NCBI GenBank assembly: GCA_944323425.1
Contig: CALUSL010000012.1
Coordinates: forward strand, 1 to 58,788
Length of the DNA: 58,788 bases
From: Candidatus Gastranaerophilales bacterium
GTDB taxonomy: Bacteria; Cyanobacteriota; Vampirovibrionia; Gastranaerophilales; Gastranaerophilaceae
Direction of reading: 5' to 3'
Shown here: positions 23,469-33,031 of the stretch, in pieces
Layout of the letters: every line of letters starts with the position of its first letter
Position numbering within the stretch: the stretch's first letter is position 1
The notes under the pieces: generated by a model
Seen by the model: only the letters and a program-made list of their open reading frames with translations
Told to the model about the DNA's origin: nothing
The model's database searches: none
Program-made: the position numbers and the translations under genes

Positions 23469-25577
23469 CTAAACTTTCATTGCTTCCACTCTGACAACAC
23501 CTATGGATTTTGCTTTTATATTGTTGCTAATTTCATTATACGACATAACCGCAATTTGTGGATACGTTCTTTCGATGAGTCTTCTAAAAGGCATTCTTAT
23601 GGGCGACGAACAAAGTATTACCGGCTGATTTCCAGAAGACGAAATTGCCCTTTCCAGCTCGCTATTCAAGTTATCAAGCATTCTACGGGTAAAATCAGGA
23701 TCCAGAGTAAGACTTGTACCATCAGGGCTTAAACCTTGAGCGATGACGTTTTCGACATCAGGTGCAAGAGTTACTGCCAGCAATTCACCGGTATCAGCAA
23801 GATTCTGCTTGCAGATACTTCTTGACAGCGCCTGTCTAACTTGTTCTGTCAGGTAATCAGGATTTTTGCTGACTCTGGACTGCAGACTGATGACTTCCAG
23901 TATGGTTTTAAGATCCCTGACAGAGACTCTTTCTTTAAGCAGATTCTGTACTATTAATTGAACTTCTCCCACTGAAATATCTTTCATCAGGTCATTTACG
24001 TAATCTTCTGAAACTTCTTTTTTTAGATTGTCTATTAGCTGTTGGATATCTGCACGGCTTACAATCTCTGAAGCATTTTTCTTTATAACTTCAGTCAAAT
24101 GTGTTGAAATGACTGCAGACGGACTGACTACTGTATATCCGTATGTTTCTACTATTTCTTTGTCTTTTTCTTCAATCCAGATAGCCGGAAGTCCAAAGGC
24201 GGGTTCAATTGCACTTATACCGTTGATGTTCAAATCATTATCTGAACCTGATGCATTCATAGCAAGACTTCTGTCAGGATAAACTTCTCCATTTTCAATA
24301 GGGACGCCTTTTAATTTAATTTGATAAGAATTGGGCGGCAATTGCAAATTGTCTCTAACTCTGATGGAGGGCAGAACAATCCCAAGGTCCAGAGCTGTCT
24401 GGCGTCTTATTTGAGCTATTCTTTCTAGCAAATCTCCGCCCTGTTCTGCATCAAGAAGAGGAACAAGTCTATATCCAATTTCTATTTCGATTGTTTCTAC
24501 ATTTAAAAGCTCCATAACGCTTTCTCTGGTAGCTTTTTTCTTTTTCTTTTTGATTTTACCTTCGTTAATAGGTTCTTCTGCATTCTGCTGAGCTTCAGCT
24601 GCTGCAGCTTCCTCTTTTTTCTTGTTGTTATTTTTGCTGTATGCAAACCATGCTAGAGTTAATGAGATTATAATAAATGGTAAGGTTGGCATACCGGGAA
24701 CAATACCGAGACAGAACAATAGTACCGAAACGATACCTAGCACCATAGGATTGGAAAACATTTCACGTTTGATATCATCACTCAGGGAATCATCCTGTCC
24801 GCTTGCTCGGCTGACAATCAAACCTGTTGCGAAAGAGATTAGCAGTGCAGGCAGCTGTGATACAAGACCATCACCTACTGTCAATATGGTAAATGTGCTC
24901 ATTGCTGTCATAATATCCATTTTGAGCTGCCATACGCCGATAACAATACCGGCAAAAATATTAACAACGGTAATGATGATTCCTGCTGTAGCATCACCTT
25001 TTACGAATTTCGAAGCACCATCCATAGTACCATAGAAATCAGCTTCTCTTTCAAGTTTGCGTCTGCGGGCTTTTGCCTGTTCCTCGTTAATCAATCCTGA
25101 GTTCAAGTCAGCATCGATACTCAGCTGTTTACCGGGCATACTGTCCAATGTAAATCTTGCTGATACTTCAGCAACCCTTGTCGCACCGCCTGTAATGACC
25201 ATAAAGTTAATCAAAACAAGGATAATAAAGATGATAAAACCGACTACATAATTACCACCTACGACAAACTGACCGAACGAATGGATAACCTCTCCGGCAG
25301 AACCATATAGGAGAATAAGTCTGGTAGAACTAACGTTAAGCCCGAGCCTGAATATTGTTGACACCAGAAGAATGATAGGAAAGGAAGAGTATTCTAAAGG
25401 TTCTTTAATAAACAGACACACCAGCAAAATAATTACAGCCAGCGATATATTAAGGGTTAAGAGTATGTCTAGCAGCATAGGAGGCAACGGTATAATCATC
25501 ATGGTGACAATGATGACAAGACCTATTGCCATTATAATATCGTTATTTTTTAATATACTTGATAAGCTTATCTGCAT
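23469..25577 (-). CDS. flhA: Flagellar export gate protein FlhA
   Basis: FlhA is the core export gate of the flagellar type III secretion apparatus. The 702-residue product has the N-terminal eight-helix membrane region (residues 1-320) with the family signature FRLGLNVSSTRLIL and the conserved FHIPEP-family block GGATRVAEVSARFTLDSMPGKQ. The C-terminal cytoplasmic domain starts at about 355. An Ala/Glu/Lys-rich linker (about 315-350) contains a run of six lysines. No flhB, fliP, fliQ or fliR gene is near, so the flagellar genes are scattered. PilZ follows 37 bases later. Confidence 0.97.
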   Translation of the reverse strand: MQISLSSILKNNDIIMAIGLVIIVTMMIIPLPPMLLDILLTLNISLAVIILLVCLFIKEPLEYSSFPIILLVSTIFRLGLNVSSTRLILLYGSAGEVIHSFGQFVVGGNYVVGFIIFIILVLINFMVITGGATRVAEVSARFTLDSMPGKQLSIDADLNSGLINEEQAKARRRKLEREADFYGTMDGASKFVKGDATAGIIITVVNIFAGIVIGVWQLKMDIMTAMSTFTILTVGDGLVSQLPALLISFATGLIVSRASGQDDSLSDDIKREMFSNPMVLGIVSVLLFCLGIVPGMPTLPFIIISLTLAWFAYSKNNNKKKEEAAAAEAQQNAEEPINEGKIKKKKKKATRESVMELLNVETIEIEIGYRLVPLLDAEQGGDLLERIAQIRRQTALDLGIVLPSIRVRDNLQLPPNSYQIKLKGVPIENGEVYPDRSLAMNASGSDNDLNINGISAIEPAFGLPAIWIEEKDKEIVETYGYTVVSPSAVISTHLTEVIKKNASEIVSRADIQQLIDNLKKEVSEDYVNDLMKDISVGEVQLIVQNLLKERVSVRDLKTILEVISLQSRVSKNPDYLTEQVRQALSRSICKQNLADTGELLAVTLAPDVENVIAQGLSPDGTSLTLDPDFTRRMLDNLNSELERAISSSGNQPVILCSSPIRMPFRRLIERTYPQIAVMSYNEISNNIKAKSIGVVRVEAMKV

Positions 25578-25678
25578 GTGGTGTTATTTTGTACTCTTCC
25601 CCATTATAAATATTACCCTATAAACAGATATTTTTCGAATTCTTAACCAAACTTTAGAAAAAGAAAAGCAAAAAGATT

Positions 25679-26077
25679 TTACTCTGATATAGCTTTGTTA
25701 ATGTTTTCTACAATGTTATGCAAAAATGATTCTTTTTTGTCTACTATATTTTCTCCGTTCCGTAGCTGTGTAATCTGGTGACCATTAAATTTGTCCTCAA
25801 AAACATATGTGTTCTCAATCTTTTTACCTTTTTCTATGTGTGAACGGACAAAAATAGTTTTTGATTTTAAAATTACTACGTTTTCTCCGATTTCGAAAAT
25901 TTCAGCAAGTCTTCTTAAAATAGGCTTGTCTGAGATTTGAATAGAAATTTTATGAGTTTCTTTAAGGGGACATGATTTTATACCCTTATCAATCTGCTTT
26001 GTAAATTCTGAACGCAGTTTTTTCGAGCCAGCCATTATAATACTGTTTTTGTCACGTATCATGTCAAATCTAATCAT
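25679..26077 (-). CDS. Conserved-looking hypothetical protein next to flhA
   Basis: The 132-residue product is basic, with alternating hydrophobic/charged stretches that look like an alpha/beta fold and no signal peptide. It lies between flhA and the 26101 gene on the same strand. No motif recognised; a flagellar accessory role would only be a guess from location. Confidence 0.6.
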   Translation of the reverse strand: MIRFDMIRDKNSIIMAGSKKLRSEFTKQIDKGIKSCPLKETHKISIQISDKPILRRLAEIFEIGENVVILKSKTIFVRSHIEKGKKIENTYVFEDKFNGHQITQLRNGENIVDKKESFLHNIVENINKAISE

Positions 26078-26100
26078 AAAAACCCTTTCTTGACTAAATT

Positions 26101-26490
26101 TTATTTTTTTATAAATAAACCTGATGCGCCTATGGGTACAACAACTGTATAACCAAAAATATTCTGTTTTACCTCATATCCAAACGGCAAAATACAGGTG
26201 CCTGTTCGAATATTAAACCAGTTATTCACGATTTTATACCCGCCGAAGAGCTTTGGCACAAATTTTGCATTAGGAGGCAGCTCTCCCTTTTCGTTGATTA
26301 GCTTTATTTGTGTATCGTTTAGTCGGTTAGATAATAACTGCCATTTTGTTATTTTTTGTTTTTTTTCGTCATCATTAATTTTTGGAACCTCTTGTACAGG
26401 TGGCTTTTCCTGTGTTTTTTGAGAGTCCATGTCATTGAGCATACTGTCAAGAGTATCCTCTACATCAAATTCCGATATACCTAGAACCAT
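26101..26490 (-). CDS. Hypothetical protein upstream of flhA
   Basis: The 129-residue product has an acidic N-terminus with low complexity (about 1-45) and a C-terminal region (about 48-129) with several aromatic/glycine motifs (KLFGGYKIVNNWFN, GYEVKQNIFGYTVVVP). A ribosome site (caggt) precedes the ATG. It sits between murE and the flhA cluster in the same direction. No family recognised. Confidence 0.6.
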   Translation of the reverse strand: MVLGISEFDVEDTLDSMLNDMDSQKTQEKPPVQEVPKINDDEKKQKITKWQLLSNRLNDTQIKLINEKGELPPNAKFVPKLFGGYKIVNNWFNIRTGTCILPFGYEVKQNIFGYTVVVPIGASGLFIKK

Positions 26491-26531
26491 TTTTTACCTG
26501 CTATTAATAGTGTGATAACAACTTTTTATTA

Positions 26532-27989
26532 TTAATTAAAAACTTTTCGCGCCTCTTCTCGGTCATCAAAGTGAATAGTTTTGTCTTTTAAAATCTGATA
26601 GTCCTCATGTCCTTTACCGGCAAGAACAACTACATCTCCTTCTTTTGCAATTTGTTTGAGCATTGAAATAGCGGTTCTTCTATCAGGTTCAACATAGATT
26701 CTCTGGGTATTTACAGATTTTATACCCGCAAGAATATCTGATATAATAAGCTGAGGATCCTCACTTCTCGGGTTATCTGAAGTAACCACGACTATATCAG
26801 AGAGTTCATCTGCAATTTTGCCCATTTTAGGTCGTTTGGTTGCATCTCTGTCACCACCGCAACCGAACAGGCATATAAGGCTATTACCGGAGGGTGTCAG
26901 TTCTTTCGCTGCTTTTAAAACATTTTGAAGTCCGTCAGGTGTATGCGCATAATCAACGATAACCAGCGGTTTTTTATTTACTATTTCAAAACGACCGTCT
27001 ACGCTTTTTGTTTCTTCCAGTGCCTTCACGCAAGTATCTTCTTCAATGCCTGCCGCAAGACCTGCTGTAAATGCCGCAAGAGCATTGTAAACACTGAACA
27101 TACCGTTCATCTGTAAATTAACATTTCTTTTCTTTCCGTGTATTATGCAGTCAAACTTTGCTCCGTGAATAGAAAAATCTATATTTTCTGCTGTTATATC
27201 TGCTTTTTTCTTGATGCCGTATGTGTAAATTTTTACTCCTTCAGGCACAATATCAATAAATTTCTGAGCGTATTCATCATCTGCGTTAATAACCGCAAAG
27301 CAACCCGGTTTAAGCTTTTTGAAAAGAATAGCTTTTGCTTCAAAATAGTTGTGCATTGTGATGTGATAGTCAAGATGGTCCTGTGTAAGGTTAGTGAATA
27401 CAGCACCGTCAAAAAAACATCCCCCGACTCGATTCTGTTCCAATGCGTGAGAGCTAACTTCCATGGCTACGCAATCTATATTTTCATTTTGCATTTTTTT
27501 AAGCGTTTTTTGCAGTTCAGGAGCCTGAGGAGTCGTATGTTTTGCATCATGATATGAGTCTTTACCGGACATTTTGTAACCTAGTGTTCCAATAATAGCG
27601 CAGCTTTTACCTGCATCTTCTATAATTCTTTGTATAAGGTGGGTTACAGTTGTTTTTCCGTTTGTGCCGGTAACACCTATCAATTTAAGACTTTTTGAAG
27701 GATACTCGTAAAATGCAGAAGCTACATCCGCAATCTGGTGTCTGGTTGATTCTACTATAATTTGCGGAGCATTTATATCCAGCTTTTTCTCTGTTAAAAA
27801 CGCAACAGCACCATTTTTGAAAGCCATTTGAGCATATTCATGTCCGTCAGAATATTCTCCCTTCAAACATACAAACAGATTTCCTTTTTCTGTGGTTTTC
27901 GAATTATAAGAAATTCCCCTTATTTCAATGTCATCAAAATTTAAAAGTTCTTTATATCGTGTATTTTCAATAATTTTAGACAGTTTCAT
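26532..27989 (-). CDS. murE: UDP-MurNAc-tripeptide synthetase (MurE)
   Basis: MurE adds the third residue of the peptidoglycan stem peptide. The 485-residue product has the N-terminal UDP-MurNAc domain (to about 95), the ATP site GVTGTNGKTT (about 103-112) and the C-terminal domain with DNPRSEDP. DNPR is the signature of the meso-diaminopimelate-adding enzymes, so the wall is predicted to be of the DAP type. It follows ftsI by 21 bases, the classic division/cell-wall pairing. A clear ribosome site (gaggtatt) precedes the ATG. Confidence 0.97.
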   Translation of the reverse strand: MKLSKIIENTRYKELLNFDDIEIRGISYNSKTTEKGNLFVCLKGEYSDGHEYAQMAFKNGAVAFLTEKKLDINAPQIIVESTRHQIADVASAFYEYPSKSLKLIGVTGTNGKTTVTHLIQRIIEDAGKSCAIIGTLGYKMSGKDSYHDAKHTTPQAPELQKTLKKMQNENIDCVAMEVSSHALEQNRVGGCFFDGAVFTNLTQDHLDYHITMHNYFEAKAILFKKLKPGCFAVINADDEYAQKFIDIVPEGVKIYTYGIKKKADITAENIDFSIHGAKFDCIIHGKKRNVNLQMNGMFSVYNALAAFTAGLAAGIEEDTCVKALEETKSVDGRFEIVNKKPLVIVDYAHTPDGLQNVLKAAKELTPSGNSLICLFGCGGDRDATKRPKMGKIADELSDIVVVTSDNPRSEDPQLIISDILAGIKSVNTQRIYVEPDRRTAISMLKQIAKEGDVVVLAGKGHEDYQILKDKTIHFDDREEARKVFN

Positions 27990-28010
27990 AATAATACCTC
28001 TATCAATATA

Positions 28011-29750
28011 TTAATCCAATTTTGCAGGTTTGTTGACTTTTACTTTATCAGGCACTATGTTCATAATTCGTGCCGTTTGCAGAGCAACTTCTCTGAATAC
28101 AGGTGCTGCAACAGTACTTCCCCACAGAGCACCCTTTGACGGAGAGTCAATTACTACATAGATAAGCACTTCAGGGTTTGTTGCCGGGAAAAAGCCTATA
28201 ATTGATGTTACAAGCTTCGATGTGTATCCTTTACCGCCGCTTACAGATTTTCTTGCTGTTCCTGTTTTTGCAGCTACTGTGTAATCTTCAAGGTTTACAG
28301 GTGATTTTGAACGTCCGATACTACCGGCTAAAAGTTTTGTGACAGAATGTGCTGTTTGCGGTGACAATACCTGAACCTGTTTTACTTTTTCAGGCAACAA
28401 TTCCGGAGGATATTGAATTACGTGGGGCGTAACTCTTACACCATTGTTTGCAATGGTGGAAATAGCAGAAGCCAACTGTATTGCAGTGACCGAAACACCA
28501 TAACCGTATCCGATTGATGCATGAGTCGATTTGTACCAGTCTTTGTAGTCTGTAATCAGTCCTCTGGACTCTCCCGGCAAATCTATACCTGTTCTTTCGC
28601 CGATTCCGAACCGTTTCAGCATATTATAGTGCTCTTGTTTTGTCATCATTAATGCAACTTTAGCGCTACCAACATTGCTGGAATGCTCAAAAAGGTAATA
28701 TAAATCAATAGCACCCGGGAAAGGATGGACATCATAGTCATAATTTTTTATTGTCCATTTGTCAACTTCCAGTTTTCCGGAGTCTATGATTTTGGAATTT
28801 TCTTTTATTCTTCCGGTTTCTAGGGCGGATGCAATTGTTAGCACCTTGAAAGTGGAACCGGGTTCAAATACATCACTCAATGTCCAGTTTGTCAATTGAG
28901 TGAGCGTTGCTTTTTTATAGTTATTGGGATTGTATGAAGGCTGTACTGCATAGCCTAAAATTTCTCCGTTTTTCGGGTTCATTACAATAACTGTACCACG
29001 TATTGCACCCTTTTCTTTTAATACTTTAGCCAGTTCAACTTCGCAAACATGCTGTATTGCGGAATCTATTGTCAGAGTAATTGATTTTCCTCTCAAGGGT
29101 GCGGTTGTTGCCGCAGGGTCTGTCGAAACTTCATATATAATATCGCCGTCCGGAGTTTTTTCAAAATTGACGTTCTGTTCCACTTCTTCAAGAATATCTT
29201 TTGCTGTAAGTTCAACACCGGCTGCGACGTCTGCATCAGGATTGTAATAGCCAAGAATATGAGCAGCCATTGTTCCCTGGGGGTATACCCTTTCGTTCTT
29301 TTTTCCGAGGCTTATTTCTCGCAATCCAAGTTCTCTTATTTTTTTTGCAGTAACTCTTGGAACATCCTTTTTAAGCACAATAATTTTTTGATCCTGTGCA
29401 AGTTCTTTGGCGAGTTTACCCTTATTGAGGTCAAGAACAGGGGCAAGAATAGCTGCTAATTCGTTAGGGGTATGATCATAATATTCTGTATGAGCATAAA
29501 CATCAAAAGATGTTTTGTCAGAAGCAAGTTTTATGCCGTTTCTGTCAAGAATTGCACCTCTCATAACAAAACTTTTTGCACTGCGCTGCCGTTTTGCCTG
29601 ATTTCGATAATTTTTTATGTCAACAACCATTATCAAAAAAAGATACACAATAATGACAAAGCAAACAAAAATACATAAGCATTGCCACAAAATCAGTTTT
29701 TTATCAAATTCCTTAAATTTCTCTTTTTCGCTGTGATAACTTCTCCCCAT
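28011..29750 (-). CDS. ftsI: Peptidoglycan transpeptidase FtsI/PBP3
   Basis: This monofunctional class B penicillin-binding protein cross-links septal peptidoglycan. The 579-residue product has a single N-terminal membrane anchor (about 20-45), the dimerisation domain (RGAILDRNG) and the transpeptidase domain. Active-site Ser299 lies in STFK, followed by SSN and KTG (AAKTGTARK). It is next to murE. Known elsewhere: ftsI and murE are adjacent in the dcw cluster; here the other dcw genes are missing, though murA is at 52 kb. Confidence 0.95.
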   Translation of the reverse strand: MGRSYHSEKEKFKEFDKKLILWQCLCIFVCFVIIVYLFLIMVVDIKNYRNQAKRQRSAKSFVMRGAILDRNGIKLASDKTSFDVYAHTEYYDHTPNELAAILAPVLDLNKGKLAKELAQDQKIIVLKKDVPRVTAKKIRELGLREISLGKKNERVYPQGTMAAHILGYYNPDADVAAGVELTAKDILEEVEQNVNFEKTPDGDIIYEVSTDPAATTAPLRGKSITLTIDSAIQHVCEVELAKVLKEKGAIRGTVIVMNPKNGEILGYAVQPSYNPNNYKKATLTQLTNWTLSDVFEPGSTFKVLTIASALETGRIKENSKIIDSGKLEVDKWTIKNYDYDVHPFPGAIDLYYLFEHSSNVGSAKVALMMTKQEHYNMLKRFGIGERTGIDLPGESRGLITDYKDWYKSTHASIGYGYGVSVTAIQLASAISTIANNGVRVTPHVIQYPPELLPEKVKQVQVLSPQTAHSVTKLLAGSIGRSKSPVNLEDYTVAAKTGTARKSVSGGKGYTSKLVTSIIGFFPATNPEVLIYVVIDSPSKGALWGSTVAAPVFREVALQTARIMNIVPDKVKVNKPAKLD

Positions 29751-29817
29751 TCCCTAATCATAGCACAACAAAAACGAGTTGAACGATTAATTTATGTAAA
29801 ATTTTTCCTCTTAAAAA

Positions 29818-30483
29818 CTAGTCAAGCTTTCCTTCATCAAGCAGACTTTGCACCTTTTCTACAATAATTTTATGTATTTCATATACCCCGAGTGTTCCGT
29901 CAATACTGACAAAGTTGTAATCTTTTTTCATTTGTTCGTATTCTGTCAAACATTTATCCTGATATATGGTAAAGCTTTTATAGAAATCTGAACTTAGTCC
30001 GATATCTCTTCCAGATTCCCAGTAGTCAAGTCCGGTTGTACCAATAACTCTCTTTAGCAACACATCTACAGGCATATCAAGATAAAAAACAAGGTCGGGC
30101 TCTGGTGCAAAATCATAAAGTTTTTCAACCCATTCTAAATCAAGACCTCTTACTACATCTCTGGCAAATGCCGTATATTTGTATCTATCCATTAGTACAA
30201 CAAAACCTGCTTTTAGCGCCGGTATAATAGTGTTTTCCAGTCTGTCTGCAAAATCGGCAGCATACAAAAGGCTGAATGTAGTGGCGTTTAATAAGTTTCT
30301 GTCCTTTGCATCATCAATAACGTTGGCAATAAGCCTCGAAGTTTTCCATTCGCTGACCATAGCTCCATAGCTTTTTTCTTCAATCCACTGTTTCAAAAGT
30401 TCTATTTGTGTGGATTTTCCTGACCCGTCAGTCCCTTCTATTACTATTAAAAGCCCGTTATGTTCATTGTTTTTGTGTTCCAT
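29818..30483 (-). CDS. Thymidylate-kinase-like nucleotide kinase, copy 1
   Basis: The 221-residue product has a P-loop (EGTDGSGKST, about 16-25), a Tmk-like DRY motif (VLMDRYKYTAFARD) and the matching fold order. In canonical Tmk the stretch after the P-loop reads TREPGGT; here it is SEWKTS, as in a divergent subfamily. It overlaps the upstream paralogue by one base (TAATG), and the two share the blocks IIPALKAGFVVL/IIPAMKAGFIVL and FADRLE. Which of the pair, if either, is the housekeeping dTMP kinase is uncertain. Confidence 0.85.
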   Translation of the reverse strand: MEHKNNEHNGLLIVIEGTDGSGKSTQIELLKQWIEEKSYGAMVSEWKTSRLIANVIDDAKDRNLLNATTFSLLYAADFADRLENTIIPALKAGFVVLMDRYKYTAFARDVVRGLDLEWVEKLYDFAPEPDLVFYLDMPVDVLLKRVIGTTGLDYWESGRDIGLSSDFYKSFTIYQDKCLTEYEQMKKDYNFVSIDGTLGVYEIHKIIVEKVQSLLDEGKLD

Positions 30484-31154
30484 TATAAAATAATTCCTTT
30501 TTTTGCAAGAATTTCAACAACAAGTTTTCTCATCTCTACCTGTTTTGCGTGTATAGACTGTTTTGCATCTATAGAAACAAGCCCGTATTCCTCTACCATC
30601 TTTTCATATTCATTATTTACACGATTTTGGAAAATTACGTAGCTTTTGTATGGGTTATTGCTCAATTTTAAATCCATACCTGCCTCATAGAAGCTTGGCG
30701 TTCTGTTAGCACAGATTCTTTCCAGTGATATTTCTGCAGAAATTGAATAATACAATGCGAGATCCGGTTTTATTGCAAATCCGTACATATTTCTAACCCA
30801 GTTTCTATCAACACCTCTGGCTACGTCTCTGGCAAAAGCTGTATATGCATATCTATCTGCGAGAACAATGAAGCCGGCTTTCATTGCAGGTATGATTATC
30901 TGTTCCAGTCTGTCCGCAAAATCTACAGCATGCAAAAGGCTGAAAGTTCGCGGGCTTAGAAGATTTTTTTTCTTTGCGCGTTTAGTTGTCTGTGAAATTA
31001 AATCCGAAGAATTCCATTCAGTATAAATAACATCAAGATTTTTTGATTTTAACCAGTCCCTTAAAATTCCAATCTGGGTAGATTTTCCTGACCCATCAAT
31101 ACCCTCAACGCAGATTAATGTTCCGGGCAGTCCATGTTCTTTTAAAAATCTCAC
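30483..31154 (-). CDS. Thymidylate-kinase-like nucleotide kinase, copy 2
   Basis: The 223-residue paralogue of the downstream gene has a P-loop EGIDGSGKST and motifs TEWNSS, FADRLE and ADRYAYTAFARD. It begins with GTG; a GAGG ribosome site sits five bases before it and no better ATG exists upstream. The tandem pair looks like an old duplication, since the two differ over most of their length while keeping the key motifs. One may have a different nucleotide substrate or a regulatory role. Confidence 0.85.
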   Translation of the reverse strand: MRFLKEHGLPGTLICVEGIDGSGKSTQIGILRDWLKSKNLDVIYTEWNSSDLISQTTKRAKKKNLLSPRTFSLLHAVDFADRLEQIIIPAMKAGFIVLADRYAYTAFARDVARGVDRNWVRNMYGFAIKPDLALYYSISAEISLERICANRTPSFYEAGMDLKLSNNPYKSYVIFQNRVNNEYEKMVEEYGLVSIDAKQSIHAKQVEMRKLVVEILAKKGIIL

Positions 31155-31210
31155 ATCAGCCTCACATTTTTAGATAATATTCAAATATAATACCATATTT
31201 CTAAACAAAC

Positions 31211-31243
31211 AAAAACAGCCGGCTAAACACTAACCGGCTGTTA
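31211..31243 (-). terminator. Terminator of the 31265 gene
   Basis: On the minus strand aacagccgg-ttagtgtttag-ccggctgttttt forms a 9-bp stem with a T tail, 22 bases past the stop of the 31265 gene. Confidence 0.85.
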
Positions 31244-31264
31244 AGCTATATATGAAATGATCAA

Positions 31265-31567
31265 TTAAGCCGTCAGACTCAAAGAACCTGAAGCATTTTC
31301 GGCGCTTTTTCCGCCGTCAACACGTGCATTGTTTCCAAAAAGATTTTCATTCTTTCCTTTTTCTTTCTGAATTCGTTCATTATTCATTGCAGTCATTTCG
31401 GCCTCAAGGCGGGTCATTTTTGTTTCAATCTGAGAAAGTTGGTTTTTATTCTGGTCTGCTCCCTGAGCTTCAAGATTTTTTTTCTGTTTTTCTAAATCTT
31501 GATATTCTGTTTTTTTAGACCAATCAGAAACTGAAACAAACTGAATAGCGTTAAGATTAAATGACAT
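31265..31567 (-). CDS. Small coiled-coil protein, function unknown
   Basis: The 100-residue product is predicted helical with a coiled-coil core (about 22-70, heptad-like Leu/Glu/Lys/Gln pattern) and a Gly/Asn/Ser-rich tail. No membrane segment. A strong ribosome site (aaaggaaaagag) precedes the ATG, and it has its own terminator. Its N-terminus (SFNLNAIQFVSV) resembles in style the short starts of the other lineage-specific proteins here. Confidence 0.65.
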   Translation of the reverse strand: MSFNLNAIQFVSVSDWSKKTEYQDLEKQKKNLEAQGADQNKNQLSQIETKMTRLEAEMTAMNNERIQKEKGKNENLFGNNARVDGGKSAENASGSLSLTA

Positions 31568-32016
31568 AGCTCTTTTCCTTTCTTACTTACACAATATTTT
31601 TAATTAATTACACCTCATACATATATATAAAGTATTTAAAAAATATAGAATTTCGGATTTAAGAAAAAACGTTACATTACTTAATGTGTGTATTAAATAT
31701 AGGATTTTAGATAATTTTAGCTATATGTGAACAACTTTCTAAAAAAAAGCCCCGATTTATTTCGGAGCAATACTTTAATAGGAAGGGAAGGTTAGGAAGT
31801 TAGGTAGGTTAGTGTGAAAGTCTCATCTTATTTAATGTTTTATTGTGTTTATTTTAAGTTTGTTATCTCTTACATATGTATAAAGTATATACTAAGATAA
31901 AAATTGCATTAGAACGCTCCTTTTGTTACATTTGTTTACAATTTGTCGGAATTATTCTAAAATTCAGCAAAAAGAAAAATTGTGGTATTTTAAATAAACA
32001 GCGATGGAACAGTAAT
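31568..32016. other. 449-base non-coding region between divergent genes
   Basis: Very AT-rich. It holds an orphan intrinsic terminator pointing left (31741-31768) and a purine-rich plus-strand stretch (gggaaggttaggaagttaggtagg, about 31782-31812). The frame of the downstream gene extends into it from 31876 but without a ribosome site. No gene with coding evidence is seen; see the candidate small RNA. Confidence 0.6.
31741..31768 (-). terminator. Orphan intrinsic terminator
   Basis: On the minus strand gctccga-aataaa-tcggggc followed by eight T forms a strong terminator. No minus-strand gene ends here; the next minus-strand gene upstream is beyond several plus-strand genes. It therefore suggests a short non-coding transcript that begins within about 31770-31900. 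Confidence 0.7.
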
Positions 32017-32979
32017 ATGAATATAACAAGGTTTAAAAATATAGTTTTAGACTCAAGAACAATAGTACCTGCGGTCTTTGTTCTTTCAGGTGCTGCAAAA
32101 ATGTATTCTGATTATAAAATAGCTAAACCTGAAAAGAAAAAGTCTATATTTATAAAAGATTCTACTATTCTGACCGGGTCTGCCGTCGCTTCTCTTGGAA
32201 TGTATTATCTTATAAAGAAAACTCCCGGATATGAGGTTATTAACAATATAATAAAAATATCCAGCAAAGGTGTTGAGAGAATAAAAAACACTGAATTTAT
32301 TAAAAATAAAGTATTACCCAAAATTGCATTCTTGTACAAACCTGTTACAGCAACCGGAAATGCCGTAAAATACTCACTAAACTCAATAGAAAGAGCAATA
32401 AAAGACTGTATAGGCGGTGCATTGATGACACTCTCCGCTTTTGGCGGGGCGCTTGGTGCAAACGAAATTTTAACCAAATTAATTTTCAGGAAACATAAAA
32501 ATCTTAATAACTCGGAAAAAACAGCAATAACTACAGAACAGCTAAAAAAAGAAACAGAAAAAGAACAAAAAAGAGTCGCAAGGTATATGAAGTTTGTTGA
32601 TGAAAAAATAGCTAAAGACAGTGCTAACAGTGCATTTTTTGCGATTGTAAAGGATATACCGACTCTTAATATGCTCGATAAACCTCTTGTGGCGCTTGCT
32701 GGATTTGACATAATAAAAGAGAAAACTTTTGAGGACCGATTCAAAAGAACAACTCATGACCTGATAGCCAACACTTTGATACCAACATTTATTATTTCTA
32801 TTACTACTGCAATAACTCAAAATATGCATAATGTTATTAGATTTCCATTAATAATTCTTGCTGCAGTTGGGGGCTCATTCGCTGGAAAACATGCAGGAGA
32901 GAAGGTAAAGAATAACTTTCCCGAACATCTTGATTATAACGAAATGTTAAAAAATTGGCATGGTCTAAAACTATGGTAA
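32017..32979 (+). CDS. Multi-pass membrane protein, function unknown
   Basis: A 320-residue protein from the ATG at 32017; the frame is open from 31876, but that extension is an AT-rich leader without a ribosome site, so I use the internal ATG (weak ggaac upstream). Hydrophobic segments are at about 15-27, 47-66, 125-150 and 245-290, the last long and rich in Ile/Thr. A lysine/glutamate-rich segment is at about 163-190. It precedes a STAS-like gene and rsmI on the same strand. Gly/Ala-rich, it resembles the 49.9-51.2 kb proteins in style. Confidence 0.65.
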   Translation: MNITRFKNIVLDSRTIVPAVFVLSGAAKMYSDYKIAKPEKKKSIFIKDSTILTGSAVASLGMYYLIKKTPGYEVINNIIKISSKGVERIKNTEFIKNKVLPKIAFLYKPVTATGNAVKYSLNSIERAIKDCIGGALMTLSAFGGALGANEILTKLIFRKHKNLNNSEKTAITTEQLKKETEKEQKRVARYMKFVDEKIAKDSANSAFFAIVKDIPTLNMLDKPLVALAGFDIIKEKTFEDRFKRTTHDLIANTLIPTFIISITTAITQNMHNVIRFPLIILAAVGGSFAGKHAGEKVKNNFPEHLDYNEMLKNWHGLKLW

Positions 32980-33031
32980 TATTTCGATATAAGCCTTTTG
33001 GCAAAACTAAAAATATTTGCGGGTTGAGTAC

